Positions 47,659 to 54,876 of a stretch of 64,000 nucleotides of DNA are shown piece by piece (the first letter of the stretch is position 1; the number at the start of each line of letters is the position of its first letter). The stretch is from assembly GCA_016287075.1 (NCBI GenBank), contig JAEEVC010000007.1, forward strand, positions 1-64,000, in the 5' to 3' direction. The stretch comes from Bacteroidales bacterium (GTDB lineage: Bacteria > Bacteroidota > Bacteroidia > Bacteroidales > UBA932). The notes under the pieces are model-generated. The model was not told the origin of the DNA. It did not search any database and was given only the letters and a program-made list of their open reading frames with translations. Made by a program: the position numbers and the translations under genes.

Positions 47659-48521
47659 GCCCTCAGAAACTGCTTGTGATCGTTGTCGTCTACAACGGGA
47701 TGCCGTGGCTGGAACGCTGCCTCGGCAGTGTTTCCGGGACCCGTTCGGAACTGCTGTCCGCCGTGGACCTTTTCGTCGTGGACAATGGTTCCACGGACGG
47801 CTCCGCCGATTTTGTGGCGGCCCGTTTCCCGGAAGCCATGCTGGTCCGCAGCGGGCAGAACCTGGGGTTCGGCCGTGCGAACAACCTCGGGCTGCAGCAT
47901 GCGATCGAGAACGGATATGACGCTGTCTATCTCCTGAACCAGGATGCCTGGGTGCTCCCCGGAACGCTGGAGGAAATGGCCCGTATGGCCGCTTCCGCTC
48001 CCTGTTTCGGCATTCTCAGTCCGCTCCAGTGCCAGGCGGACGGGACGACCCTTGACCGGCGCTTCGAAAAATGGTTCCGGAAAGCCGGCGGTCTCTCGGC
48101 GTCCGAGCCGCTCCGCTCCCTTCCCTTCATCATGGCGGCGCACTGGCTCATCACGCGTCCCTGCCTGGAGAAGGTAGGCCTCTTTGCACCGATATTCCCG
48201 CTGTACGGTGAGGATGTAAACTACTGTGACCGTGCGAGATACCATGGTTTCAAGATCGGTGTCGCCCTGTCCGCCCGGGCGGTGCACGACCGGGCGGAGC
48301 GCCCCGTGGACAAGGCGCAGGAGATCCGCCTCAATTGTTTCGCCGGCAACCTCGCCCGCCTGTGCAACATCAACCGTCCGCTCTGGGAGCGCCTGGGCTA
48401 TGTGACCCTGTTCACCGGCGTCAAAACCCTGAAGTACCGTTCCTTCAAGCCCTGGCATTATTGGCTGGAACTGGTCCGGATGCTGCCCGGGATCCGCCGT
48501 ACCCGCAAGGGAACCTGCTGA
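47655..48521 (+). CDS. Glycosyltransferase family 2 (third, WbbL-like)
   Basis: 288 residues. The N-terminus LLVIVVVYNGMPWLERCLGS is followed by VDLFVVDNGSTDGSADFV, GFGRANNLGLQHAIENGYDAVYLLNQDAW (NQD as the DxD variant) and FPLYGEDVNYCDRARYHGFKIG (the ED base). The LxNQDAW arrangement is common in rhamnosyltransferases of the WbbL/RfbF group. It is the last gene of the polysaccharide operon; a terminator follows 6 nt after the stop. No Wzy polymerase, chain-length regulator or initiating transferase is in the window. Confidence 0.9.
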   Translation: MSPQKLLVIVVVYNGMPWLERCLGSVSGTRSELLSAVDLFVVDNGSTDGSADFVAARFPEAMLVRSGQNLGFGRANNLGLQHAIENGYDAVYLLNQDAWVLPGTLEEMARMAASAPCFGILSPLQCQADGTTLDRRFEKWFRKAGGLSASEPLRSLPFIMAAHWLITRPCLEKVGLFAPIFPLYGEDVNYCDRARYHGFKIGVALSARAVHDRAERPVDKAQEIRLNCFAGNLARLCNINRPLWERLGYVTLFTGVKTLKYRSFKPWHYWLELVRMLPGIRRTRKGTC

Positions 48522-48527
48522 ACTGCC

Positions 48528-48560
48528 AGATTGTCAGAAAAAAGCCCTGGCAATCTTTTT
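48528..48560 (+). terminator. Terminator of the polysaccharide operon
   Basis: AGATTGTCAG (48528-48537) pairs with CTGGCAATCT (48547-48556), 10 bp including one G-U, 9-nt loop, then T's to 48560. The final T's are also the -33 element of the secA promoter. Confidence 0.83.
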
Positions 48561-48588
48561 GTTTATCCGTCGATTGTTCTTATATTTG
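48558..48588 (+). promoter_or_regulatory. Consensus secA promoter
   Basis: TTTG (48558-48561), 19-nt spacer, TATATTTG (48581-48588), 39 nt before the ATG. Full match to the Bacteroidota vegetative consensus. Confidence 0.85.
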
Positions 48589-48627
48589 TAAGATTTTGTA
48601 CGTGTAAACAGATTCAGACAGACCCAT

Positions 48628-51600
48628 ATGGCTTTAGCAGACGTATTACGCAAGATATTCGGATCGAAGTCCGACCGCGACATGAAGGCGGTCAAACCGG
48701 TTCTGGACAAGGTGCTTGCCGCCTATCCGGCCATTGACGCCCTTTCCAACGACGGCCTCCGCGCCAAGACGGCCGAGCTCCGTGCCCGGATCATGGAAGT
48801 GGAAGCCCCGTTCGAGGAGCGCATCGCCGAGATCAAGGCGGAGCTGGAGAAGGAAATCCCGGTTTCCGAGAAGGAATCGCTGGCGACGGAGTCCGACAAA
48901 CTGGTCAAGGAAGAGGACGAGGCGATTGAGAAGGTCCTGGAAGAGATCCTTCCCGACGCTTTCTCCATCGTCAAATCGACCGCCCGCCGTTTCACCCAGA
49001 ATGAGACCATCGAGGTGACGGCCAATGATTTCGACCGCCAGCTCGCGACGAGCCACGATTTCGTCACGATCGAGGGCGACAAGGCCATCTACCGCAACCA
49101 CTGGCAGGCCGGCGGCAACGAGGTGACCTGGGACATGATCCATTATGACGTCCAGCTGATCGGCGGCATCGTCCTGAACGGCGGCGTCAAGACCGACAAG
49201 AAGCAGCGGGGCTGCATCGCGGAAATGGCGACCGGTGAGGGCAAGACCCTTGTCGCGACGCTTCCGGTCTTCCTGAACGCGCTGGCCGGCAAGGGCGTCC
49301 ATGTGGTCACCGTCAACGACTACCTTTCCAAGCGTGACTCCGAATGGATGGGACCGCTGTACATGTTCCACGGCCTCTCCGTGGACTGCATCGACAAGCA
49401 TGAGCCCAACAGCGACGCGCGCAAGCGTGCCTATAACTGCGACATTACCTTCGGCACCAACAACGAGTTCGGCTTCGACTACCTCCGTGACAACATGGCC
49501 ATCCGGATGGACGACCTCGTCCAGCGGAAGCACCACTATGCCATCGTCGATGAGGTGGACTCCGTCCTGATCGACGACGCCCGGACCCCGCTTATCATTT
49601 CCGGTCCGATGCAGAAGGCCGCCGACGACGAGCAGTTCATGGAGTTCCGTCCCTATGTCGAGAGCCTCTACACCAAGCAGCGCTCGCTCGTCACCCAGAC
49701 GCTGAACGAGGCGAAGCGCCTTATTGCCGCCGGGGATGAAAACGAGGGCTCCAAGTTGCTCTACCGCTGCCACAAGGGACTCCCGAAGTACCAGCCGCTC
49801 ATCAAGTTCCTCTCCGAGCCCGGCATGAAACAGCTCATGCAGAAGGCCGAGAACTTCTACATGCAGGACAACGAGAGCCAGATGTACATCGTGACCGACG
49901 ACCTGTATTTCGTCATCAACGAGATCCAGAATACGGTCGATATGACGGACAAGGGCCATGATGTCCTCGCGAAGGCCGTCGGCGATTCCGATTTCTTCGT
50001 CCTGCCGGACATGGGCTCCGCCATCGCCGACATCCAGCACGACGCGTCGCTCAGCCTGGCCGAAAAACAGCAGAAGAAGGATGCCCTGATGGAGGATTTC
50101 TCCATCAAGACCGAGCGTGTCCATACCGTCATCCAGCTCCTGAAGGCCTATGCGATGTTCACCAAGGACATCGATTACGTCATCGTGGACAACAAGGTCA
50201 AGATCGTGGACGAATCGACCGGCCGTATCATGGAGGGCCGGCGCTGGAGCGACGGTCTCCACCAGGCGGTCGAGGCCAAGGAAAATGTCAAGGTAGAGGC
50301 TGCGACACAGACCTTTGCGACCGTTACCCTGCAGAACTACTTCAGGATGTACCACAAGCTCGCCGGTATGACCGGTACCGCCGAGACCGAGGCGGGTGAG
50401 TTCTGGGACATCTACAAGCTGGACGTCGTCGTGATCCCGACCAACCGGCCGGTCATCCGTGACGACCAGGACGATATCATCTACCGCACCAAGAAGGCGA
50501 AATTCAACGCCGTCATCGACCGGGTCGTCGAACTCTCCAAGGCCGGCAGGCCGGTCCTCGTCGGTACGACCGACGTCGAGACCTCCGAGCTCCTGGCGCG
50601 CATGATGCGCCTCCGCGGCCTGCAGCCGAACGTGCTGAACGCGAAGGAGCATGCCCGCGAAGCCGAAATCGTCGCCCAGGCCGGCCAGGCCGGGAAGGTG
50701 ACGATCGCGACGAACATGGCGGGCCGTGGTACCGATATCAAGCTGACTCCGGAAGTGAAGGAGGCGGGCGGTCTCGCCATCATCGGCACGACCCGCCACG
50801 ATTCCCGCCGTGTCGACCGCCAGCTCCGCGGCCGTGCCGGCCGTCAGGGCGACCCCGGTTCTTCGACCTTCTACATCTCCCTGGAAGATGACCTGATGCG
50901 CAAGTTCGGCTCGGAGCGGATTGCTTCCGTGGTCGATAAACTCGGCATGAAGGAAGACGAGGCGCTTGTCTCCAACATGCTCTCCAATGCGATTGAAACG
51001 GCGCAGAAACGCGTGGAAGAGAATCACTTCGGTGTCCGTAAGCACCTGCTCGAATACGACGACGTGATGAACTACCAGCGCGAGGCGATCTACAGCCGGC
51101 GCCGCAATGCGCTTTCCGGTGACCGCGTGGAGATCGATGTCCAGAACATGATGACGGACATGGCGAACATCTACGCCGAGCAGGCGAAGGGGATGAACTT
51201 CGAGGAGTTCCAGGAATTCATCATGGCCCAGCTCTCCATCGACCCCGGTTTCGATGAGGAATTCTTCTCCGACGCTGGTGTGGACGAGATCGCCGACAAG
51301 CTCCAGGCCCATATGCAGGAGGTCTATCAGCGCCGTATGGATGCGATGATCACGAAGGTCTATCCCTTCATCAAGCAGGTCTATGAGAAGCAGGGTTCCC
51401 TTTACCAGAACATCGCCATGCCGGTTTCCGACGGCAAGAAGATGCTCAATCTCTCCGTGAACTTGCAGAAGGCTTATGAGACCGAAGGGCGGGAAATCGC
51501 CAAGACCCTCAGCAAGAACATCGTGCTTTTCCAGATCGACGAGCATTGGAAGCAGCACCTCCGTGATATGGACGACCTCCGGGACAATGTCCGGAACGCC

Positions 51601-51948
51601 GCTTACGAACAGAAGGACCCGCTTGTCATCTACAAGCAGGAGGGCTATGCGCTCTTCTCGGAAATGCTCCAGGAACTCAACCGGGATGCGCTTTCCTTCC
51701 TTCTCCGTGCCTTTATTCCGCTCCGGGATGCGAATGCGGACCAGCCGCAGCGGGCGCCGCAGCCGCGGATGCCGCAGCGTGGCATGAACGAAATGCGGCG
51801 CACGGACCCGTCCCAGCTCTCCACGAACAGCGGCGAGCCCAAGTCGCGGATGCCGGTCCGTGCCGACAAGAAGGTCGGCCGCAATGATCCCTGCCCGTGC
51901 GGCTCCGGTCTCAAGTACAAGAACTGCCACGGAAAGGGTTTGGTATAG
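48628..51948 (+). CDS. secA: Preprotein translocase ATPase SecA
   Basis: 1106 residues, longer than E. coli SecA (901) because of insertions usual in Bacteroidota. It pushes unfolded proteins through SecYEG using ATP. The P-loop is MATGEGKTL (GEGKT at 203-207), the DEAD-box motif is IVDEVDSVLIDDARTPLIISG, and the second motor domain has TNMAGRGTDIKL and RQLRGRAGRQGDPG. The C-terminus after a Pro/Gln/Arg-rich linker is the zinc/SecB-binding tail VGRNDPCPCGSGLKYKNCHG (CxCx8CH). It has its own consensus promoter and is followed 22 nt later by the bactofilin gene. Confidence 0.98.
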   Translation: MALADVLRKIFGSKSDRDMKAVKPVLDKVLAAYPAIDALSNDGLRAKTAELRARIMEVEAPFEERIAEIKAELEKEIPVSEKESLATESDKLVKEEDEAIEKVLEEILPDAFSIVKSTARRFTQNETIEVTANDFDRQLATSHDFVTIEGDKAIYRNHWQAGGNEVTWDMIHYDVQLIGGIVLNGGVKTDKKQRGCIAEMATGEGKTLVATLPVFLNALAGKGVHVVTVNDYLSKRDSEWMGPLYMFHGLSVDCIDKHEPNSDARKRAYNCDITFGTNNEFGFDYLRDNMAIRMDDLVQRKHHYAIVDEVDSVLIDDARTPLIISGPMQKAADDEQFMEFRPYVESLYTKQRSLVTQTLNEAKRLIAAGDENEGSKLLYRCHKGLPKYQPLIKFLSEPGMKQLMQKAENFYMQDNESQMYIVTDDLYFVINEIQNTVDMTDKGHDVLAKAVGDSDFFVLPDMGSAIADIQHDASLSLAEKQQKKDALMEDFSIKTERVHTVIQLLKAYAMFTKDIDYVIVDNKVKIVDESTGRIMEGRRWSDGLHQAVEAKENVKVEAATQTFATVTLQNYFRMYHKLAGMTGTAETEAGEFWDIYKLDVVVIPTNRPVIRDDQDDIIYRTKKAKFNAVIDRVVELSKAGRPVLVGTTDVETSELLARMMRLRGLQPNVLNAKEHAREAEIVAQAGQAGKVTIATNMAGRGTDIKLTPEVKEAGGLAIIGTTRHDSRRVDRQLRGRAGRQGDPGSSTFYISLEDDLMRKFGSERIASVVDKLGMKEDEALVSNMLSNAIETAQKRVEENHFGVRKHLLEYDDVMNYQREAIYSRRRNALSGDRVEIDVQNMMTDMANIYAEQAKGMNFEEFQEFIMAQLSIDPGFDEEFFSDAGVDEIADKLQAHMQEVYQRRMDAMITKVYPFIKQVYEKQGSLYQNIAMPVSDGKKMLNLSVNLQKAYETEGREIAKTLSKNIVLFQIDEHWKQHLRDMDDLRDNVRNAAYEQKDPLVIYKQEGYALFSEMLQELNRDALSFLLRAFIPLRDANADQPQRAPQPRMPQRGMNEMRRTDPSQLSTNSGEPKSRMPVRADKKVGRNDPCPCGSGLKYKNCHGKGLV

Positions 51949-51970
51949 AATCAGTTGGACTAATAACAAT

Positions 51971-52411
51971 ATGGCTAAAACAATGGAACCGAACGTAAAT
52001 GTGAACGAAGTGAGCAAAGTCTCCGCCGGAACTGTCATCAAAGGTGAGATTTCCACCCCGAACGACATCCGGATCGATGGTACCTTCGAGGGCAAGATCT
52101 TCTCGAAAGGCCGTGTCACTGTCGGCGAAAAGGCCGTTGTCAAGGGTGACATCATCGGCCAGAACGTCGATTTCCTGGGGACGATCAAGGGCGATTTCTA
52201 TGTCAAGGACACGCTGTCCCTCAAGGGTGGCTGCGTCGTTGACGGCGACCTTCACATCAAGCGCCTGCAGGTCGAGCTCGACGCGAAATTCAACGGCAAC
52301 TGCAAGATGATCGGCGAGGCTGATTTCGAAAAGATCGCCGCCCAGCTTTCCGGTCATCCGCAGCCGCAGCAGGCAGCCCCTGCCGCCGGCATCCCGCAGC
52401 CTCAGAAGTAG
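51971..52411 (+). CDS. Bactofilin-family cytoskeletal protein
   Basis: 146 residues. The middle (25-115) is a bactofilin (DUF583) right-handed beta helix built of short repeats: AGTVIKGEISTPNDIRIDGTFEGKI, GRVTVGEKAVVKGDIIGQNVDF and DTLSLKGGCVVDGDLHIKRLQ. The ends are disordered: a polar N-terminus and a Pro/Gln-rich C-terminus (SGHPQPQQAAPAAGIPQPQK). Bactofilins polymerise without nucleotide into filaments that shape the cell or localise enzymes. Adjacency to secA, and possible co-transcription, is a genomic fact here; a functional link is not known. Confidence 0.93.
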   Translation: MAKTMEPNVNVNEVSKVSAGTVIKGEISTPNDIRIDGTFEGKIFSKGRVTVGEKAVVKGDIIGQNVDFLGTIKGDFYVKDTLSLKGGCVVDGDLHIKRLQVELDAKFNGNCKMIGEADFEKIAAQLSGHPQPQQAAPAAGIPQPQK

Positions 52412-52540
52412 GGTCGTACTCCCTATTCAGAGGACCAGCCAGAGGGTGTAGGAATATGCCCTCCGGTTTATTGTCGTGTCCTGCAATCCATTCTGGCCCT
52501 GTGATGCGCCATGAATAGCACGCGCCTGGAAAAGGAAACT

Positions 52541-52571
52541 TTTGTATAAAAGGCAGAATTCATTATATTTG
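52541..52571 (+). promoter_or_regulatory. Consensus promoter of the small outer-membrane protein gene
   Basis: TTTG (52541-52544), 19-nt spacer, TATATTTG (52564-52571), 31 nt before the ATG at 52603. Confidence 0.83.
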
Positions 52572-52602
52572 CCAACAAGTTGATCCCTAACCTTTCTGAC
52601 AC

Positions 52603-53094
52603 ATGAAACGATTCATCGCAGTCCTTGCACTCCTTGCCGCCCTCCATGGCGTCTGTTCCGCCCAGCAAAAAGGCTTCCAGGGTTTCGTCTCCTTTGGCCG
52701 CAACGATTCCATCACCGCGGGCGAAATCGACAACGACGTGCTCACCTTAAAGGCATTCGATGTCGTCGGCGGCTATCGCTTCCTCCCGAACCAATTCGTC
52801 GGTGCGGGTGTCGAATTACAGTTTTCCGAGCTTTTGGAAGCCTGTCTCTTCAACATTTTCATAGATTACAGGGCGAACTTGAAACCGCTTGGGGCCTGGA
52901 CTTCCTTCGTGGACGTGAGAGCGGGATGCATTCCGGGAGGCGATGATCTCGGATTCAGTGTCGGCACTTTCTATGGCTTTCATTACGCAATCCATGCGAA
53001 CACCGGTCTCATGGCCATGCTGGGAATCCAGGCGCTTCGTAAGGAAAATGCCACCCTTTTCGGCCCCGGCGTCCGGTTCGGCTTCACGTTCTGA
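52603..53094 (+). CDS. Small secreted, probably outer-membrane beta-barrel protein
   Basis: 163 residues. A signal peptide (MKRFIAVLALLAALHGVCSA-Q) is followed by alternating strands with aromatic belts (AFDVVGGYRFLPNQFVGAGVELQF, FGPGVRFGFTF) and a terminal Phe, the usual mark for BAM-dependent insertion. It seems to have six to eight strands, so it could be a small barrel of the OmpW/outer-membrane-protein-beta-barrel type. No ligand is predictable. It is a single gene with a consensus promoter and a hairpin after its stop. Confidence 0.75.
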   Translation: MKRFIAVLALLAALHGVCSAQQKGFQGFVSFGRNDSITAGEIDNDVLTLKAFDVVGGYRFLPNQFVGAGVELQFSELLEACLFNIFIDYRANLKPLGAWTSFVDVRAGCIPGGDDLGFSVGTFYGFHYAIHANTGLMAMLGIQALRKENATLFGPGVRFGFTF

Positions 53095-53120
53095 CGGCCG
53101 GCTCCTGGTTATACACATTC

Positions 53121-53157
53121 CGCAGCTTCGGGGCTTTTGAGACGCTTCGAAGCTGCG
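53121..53157 (+). terminator. Hairpin after the small outer-membrane protein gene
   Basis: CGCAGCTTCG (53121-53130) pairs perfectly with CGAAGCTGCG (53148-53157); 17-nt loop, followed by TTGTTT. The T tract is weak, so it is a probable rather than certain terminator. Confidence 0.55.
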
Positions 53158-53174
53158 TTGTTTATGTCTGCCAG

Positions 53175-53729
53175 CTAGCCGAGCGGGTAAAAGAGCGAAG
53201 CGGGACTGTAGCGGCTGGCCCAGCTCTTGTCGTAAAAACGGCGGACGGAGCGGGAGTTGAAATGCAGGAAATAATTCTGCCAGGCGCGGTTAAAGAGAAG
53301 CCGGAAGTCGGCTGCACCGGTTTTTCCCCTCTGAAGAAGAGCGAAGGTGATGTACACGGACAGGATGAAGGCGGTGGCGTCTTCCGATTCATCGGCAAGC
53401 TGCCGCCGGCTTTGTGCGCCCAGCCGTTCCATCTGGACGAAGGAGAGGTCGGCGGCCGCATCGGCAATCGCGGCGTCCGTCGCGTCGGGGGAATAGAGGG
53501 CCGCAGCGTAATTCTCTCCGCGGAACTTATTTTGTACCAACTCTTTGATAAGGGCCTCGCGGAAAATGTTCACCGGGGGATGGAACAGTGCCTGGGCTTT
53601 TTCGGGATGCAGCAGCAGGTCCATCCCGACGAAGTCATGCGCCCCCTCCTCGGGAATCTCGGTCTCGAGGACGGTCCGGATGGACCCCATCAGCGCCTGG
53701 TACGCCTTCTCTGCTTCTGCGGCATTCAT
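53175..53729 (-). CDS. Uncharacterised helical protein
   Basis: 184 residues from MNAAEAEKAYQALMGS (ATG at 53729); upstream codons run into the promoter region. No signal or membrane segment; most of it is predicted as helices (ADAAADLSFVQMERLGAQSRRQLADESEDATAFILSVY). The C-terminus is rich in aromatic residues (NYFLHFNSRSVRRFYDKSWASRYSPASLFYPLG). No motif of a known family was recognised. It lies alone between a converging outer-membrane protein gene and ssrA, in the same orientation as ssrA but separated from it by a bidirectional terminator. Confidence 0.65.
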   Translation of the reverse strand: MNAAEAEKAYQALMGSIRTVLETEIPEEGAHDFVGMDLLLHPEKAQALFHPPVNIFREALIKELVQNKFRGENYAAALYSPDATDAAIADAAADLSFVQMERLGAQSRRQLADESEDATAFILSVYITFALLQRGKTGAADFRLLFNRAWQNYFLHFNSRSVRRFYDKSWASRYSPASLFYPLG

Positions 53730-53830
53730 CGCAATCAATCGAAGCCGCAATTTACGAAAAACTTCCAAAAAATGAAAATCGGAGTTTGAGAGGGCGCAGC
53801 CCCTTCAATGAAGCGAAGCGGTATCTCCGC

Positions 53831-53862
53831 AAAAAAGCTGACCGTTCCCGGTCAGCTTTTTT
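53831..53862. terminator. Bidirectional terminator (ssrA end)
   Basis: AAAAAAGCTGACC (53831-53843) pairs with GGTCAGCTTTTTT (53850-53862), a perfect 13-bp stem with a 6-nt loop and T runs in both directions. It ends ssrA 2 nt after the mature 3' end. Confidence 0.9.
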
Positions 53863-53863
53863 G

Positions 53864-54258
53864 TGGAGATGGGCGGACTCGAACCGCCGTCCAAACGTCG
53901 CACCAGGCGGCTTTCTACACGCTTATCCTTCCTTTGATTGTCGGGTTCGGGCTGCCGGAAGGCGGGCGACCTGTCACCGTAGCCTTTGAAACTTGGCCGG
54001 TTTTAAAGGCGTCCACCGGTGCGTCCCGCTTGAATGATACCCCTGGGCCGGAACAGAGCGGGCGTAAAGTCCGAGGGATACTCGTCGGCGGCGCAGCCTT
54101 GGCGTCGCGGATTAAGCTAAATGACTGAGTCAATTAGGCAGCGAGTGCATAATTGTTGTTGCCAACTAATTTTTCGGGATCTGGGATTAACGGGCAAGGT
54201 CCCCACGCCCGGCGTGCTTACCGTCCGACATCGGCGCTGTCAAAACCAGAACATCCCC
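53864..54258 (-). ncRNA. ssrA: Transfer-messenger RNA
   Basis: 395 nt. The ends form the tRNA-like acceptor: 5' GGGGATG (54258-54252) pairs with CATCTCC (53871-53865), followed by discriminator A; CCA is not encoded. The T arm GGTTCGAGTCC is next to the 3' end. The tag reading frame at 54163-54134 reads GGC AAC AAC AAT TAT GCA CTC GCT GCC TAA, peptide GNNNYALAA, followed by pseudoknot-rich sequence. It rescues stalled ribosomes together with SmpB. A -7 box TAGCTTTG lies 20 nt upstream of the mature 5' end. Confidence 0.97.
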
Positions 54259-54278
54259 ATTGTCGTCGATAGACGGTG

Positions 54279-54286
54279 CAAAGCTA
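54279..54286 (-). promoter_or_regulatory. -7 promoter box of ssrA
   Basis: Read leftward: TAGCTTTG, perfect TAnnTTTG, 20 nt before the mature 5' end at 54258, leaving a short RNase P-processed leader. Confidence 0.72.
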
Positions 54287-54314
54287 ATGAAAGTTTTCCG
54301 GATTGGCAAATCCG

Positions 54315-54842
54315 TCAGCGGGCGTCCGGGATGTCCGGCAGGATGCGACGGGCCGTCATGTACCGCATCAGGAAATAGGGGCTGGAATAACGGACCGTCG
54401 TTACGCCGGCGGTCGTGCCGCAGTGGATGAAGGTGAAATCACCGTGTTCCAGATCCCTGTCGACGACGATCCCGATATGCCCGATGTCCCGGACGCCGCG
54501 TTTCTTCCCGAAGAAGACCAGGTCGCCGCGCTGCAGGTCCGTCACGCGCCGGATTTCCTTGCCGACCTTGATTTGTGTCCAGGTGTAGCGGGGAATCTCA
54601 ATCCCGACACCGGCATAAACGTGCCGGACGAAACTGGAACAGTCGAATTGTTTCGGCCCAACGGCGCCCAGTTTGTACGGCGTCCCCTTGTAGTGCATGG
54701 CATACCGGATCAGCGAATCGGCAATGGCGCCTGAAGTATCCGCCGGAAAAGCCGTGACGACGGAATCACAGGGCATCAATTGGGCGTGCAGTGGCACGCC
54801 CGCAAGGAATAGGAATGCGTATAGAAGGATCCGAAATCTCAT
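54315..54842 (-). CDS. Secreted NlpC/P60 (C40) cell-wall peptidase
   Basis: 175 residues from MRFRILLYAFLFLAGVPLHA (ATG at 54842, 8 nt after the promoter box). After the signal peptide comes an NlpC/P60 domain: GTPYKLGAVGPKQFDCSSFVRHVY (catalytic C68), DLVFFGKKRGVRDIGHIGIVVDRD (H122) and FIHCGTTAG (third polar residue, H140). It probably cuts gamma-D-glutamyl-diaminopimelate bonds in peptidoglycan stem peptides. It is a single-domain enzyme, transcribed separately from the preceding fimbrial operon. Confidence 0.93.
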   Translation of the reverse strand: MRFRILLYAFLFLAGVPLHAQLMPCDSVVTAFPADTSGAIADSLIRYAMHYKGTPYKLGAVGPKQFDCSSFVRHVYAGVGIEIPRYTWTQIKVGKEIRRVTDLQRGDLVFFGKKRGVRDIGHIGIVVDRDLEHGDFTFIHCGTTAGVTTVRYSSPYFLMRYMTARRILPDIPDAR

Positions 54843-54850
54843 TTCCGTCG

Positions 54851-54858
54851 CAAATATA
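54851..54858 (-). promoter_or_regulatory. -7 promoter box of the NlpC/P60 gene
   Basis: Read leftward: TATATTTG, perfect TAnnTTTG, only 8 nt before the ATG at 54842, so the leader is very short. Confidence 0.72.
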
Positions 54859-54876
54859 CGCATCCCTATCCAAAAA

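Noticed and set aside
48646..52188. Very long open frame (about 1180 codons) antisense to secA and bactofilin
   Set aside because: It mirrors the codon bias of a high-GC gene on the other strand, has low-complexity Val/Leu/Asp/His-rich composition and matches no family; secA on the plus strand is certain.
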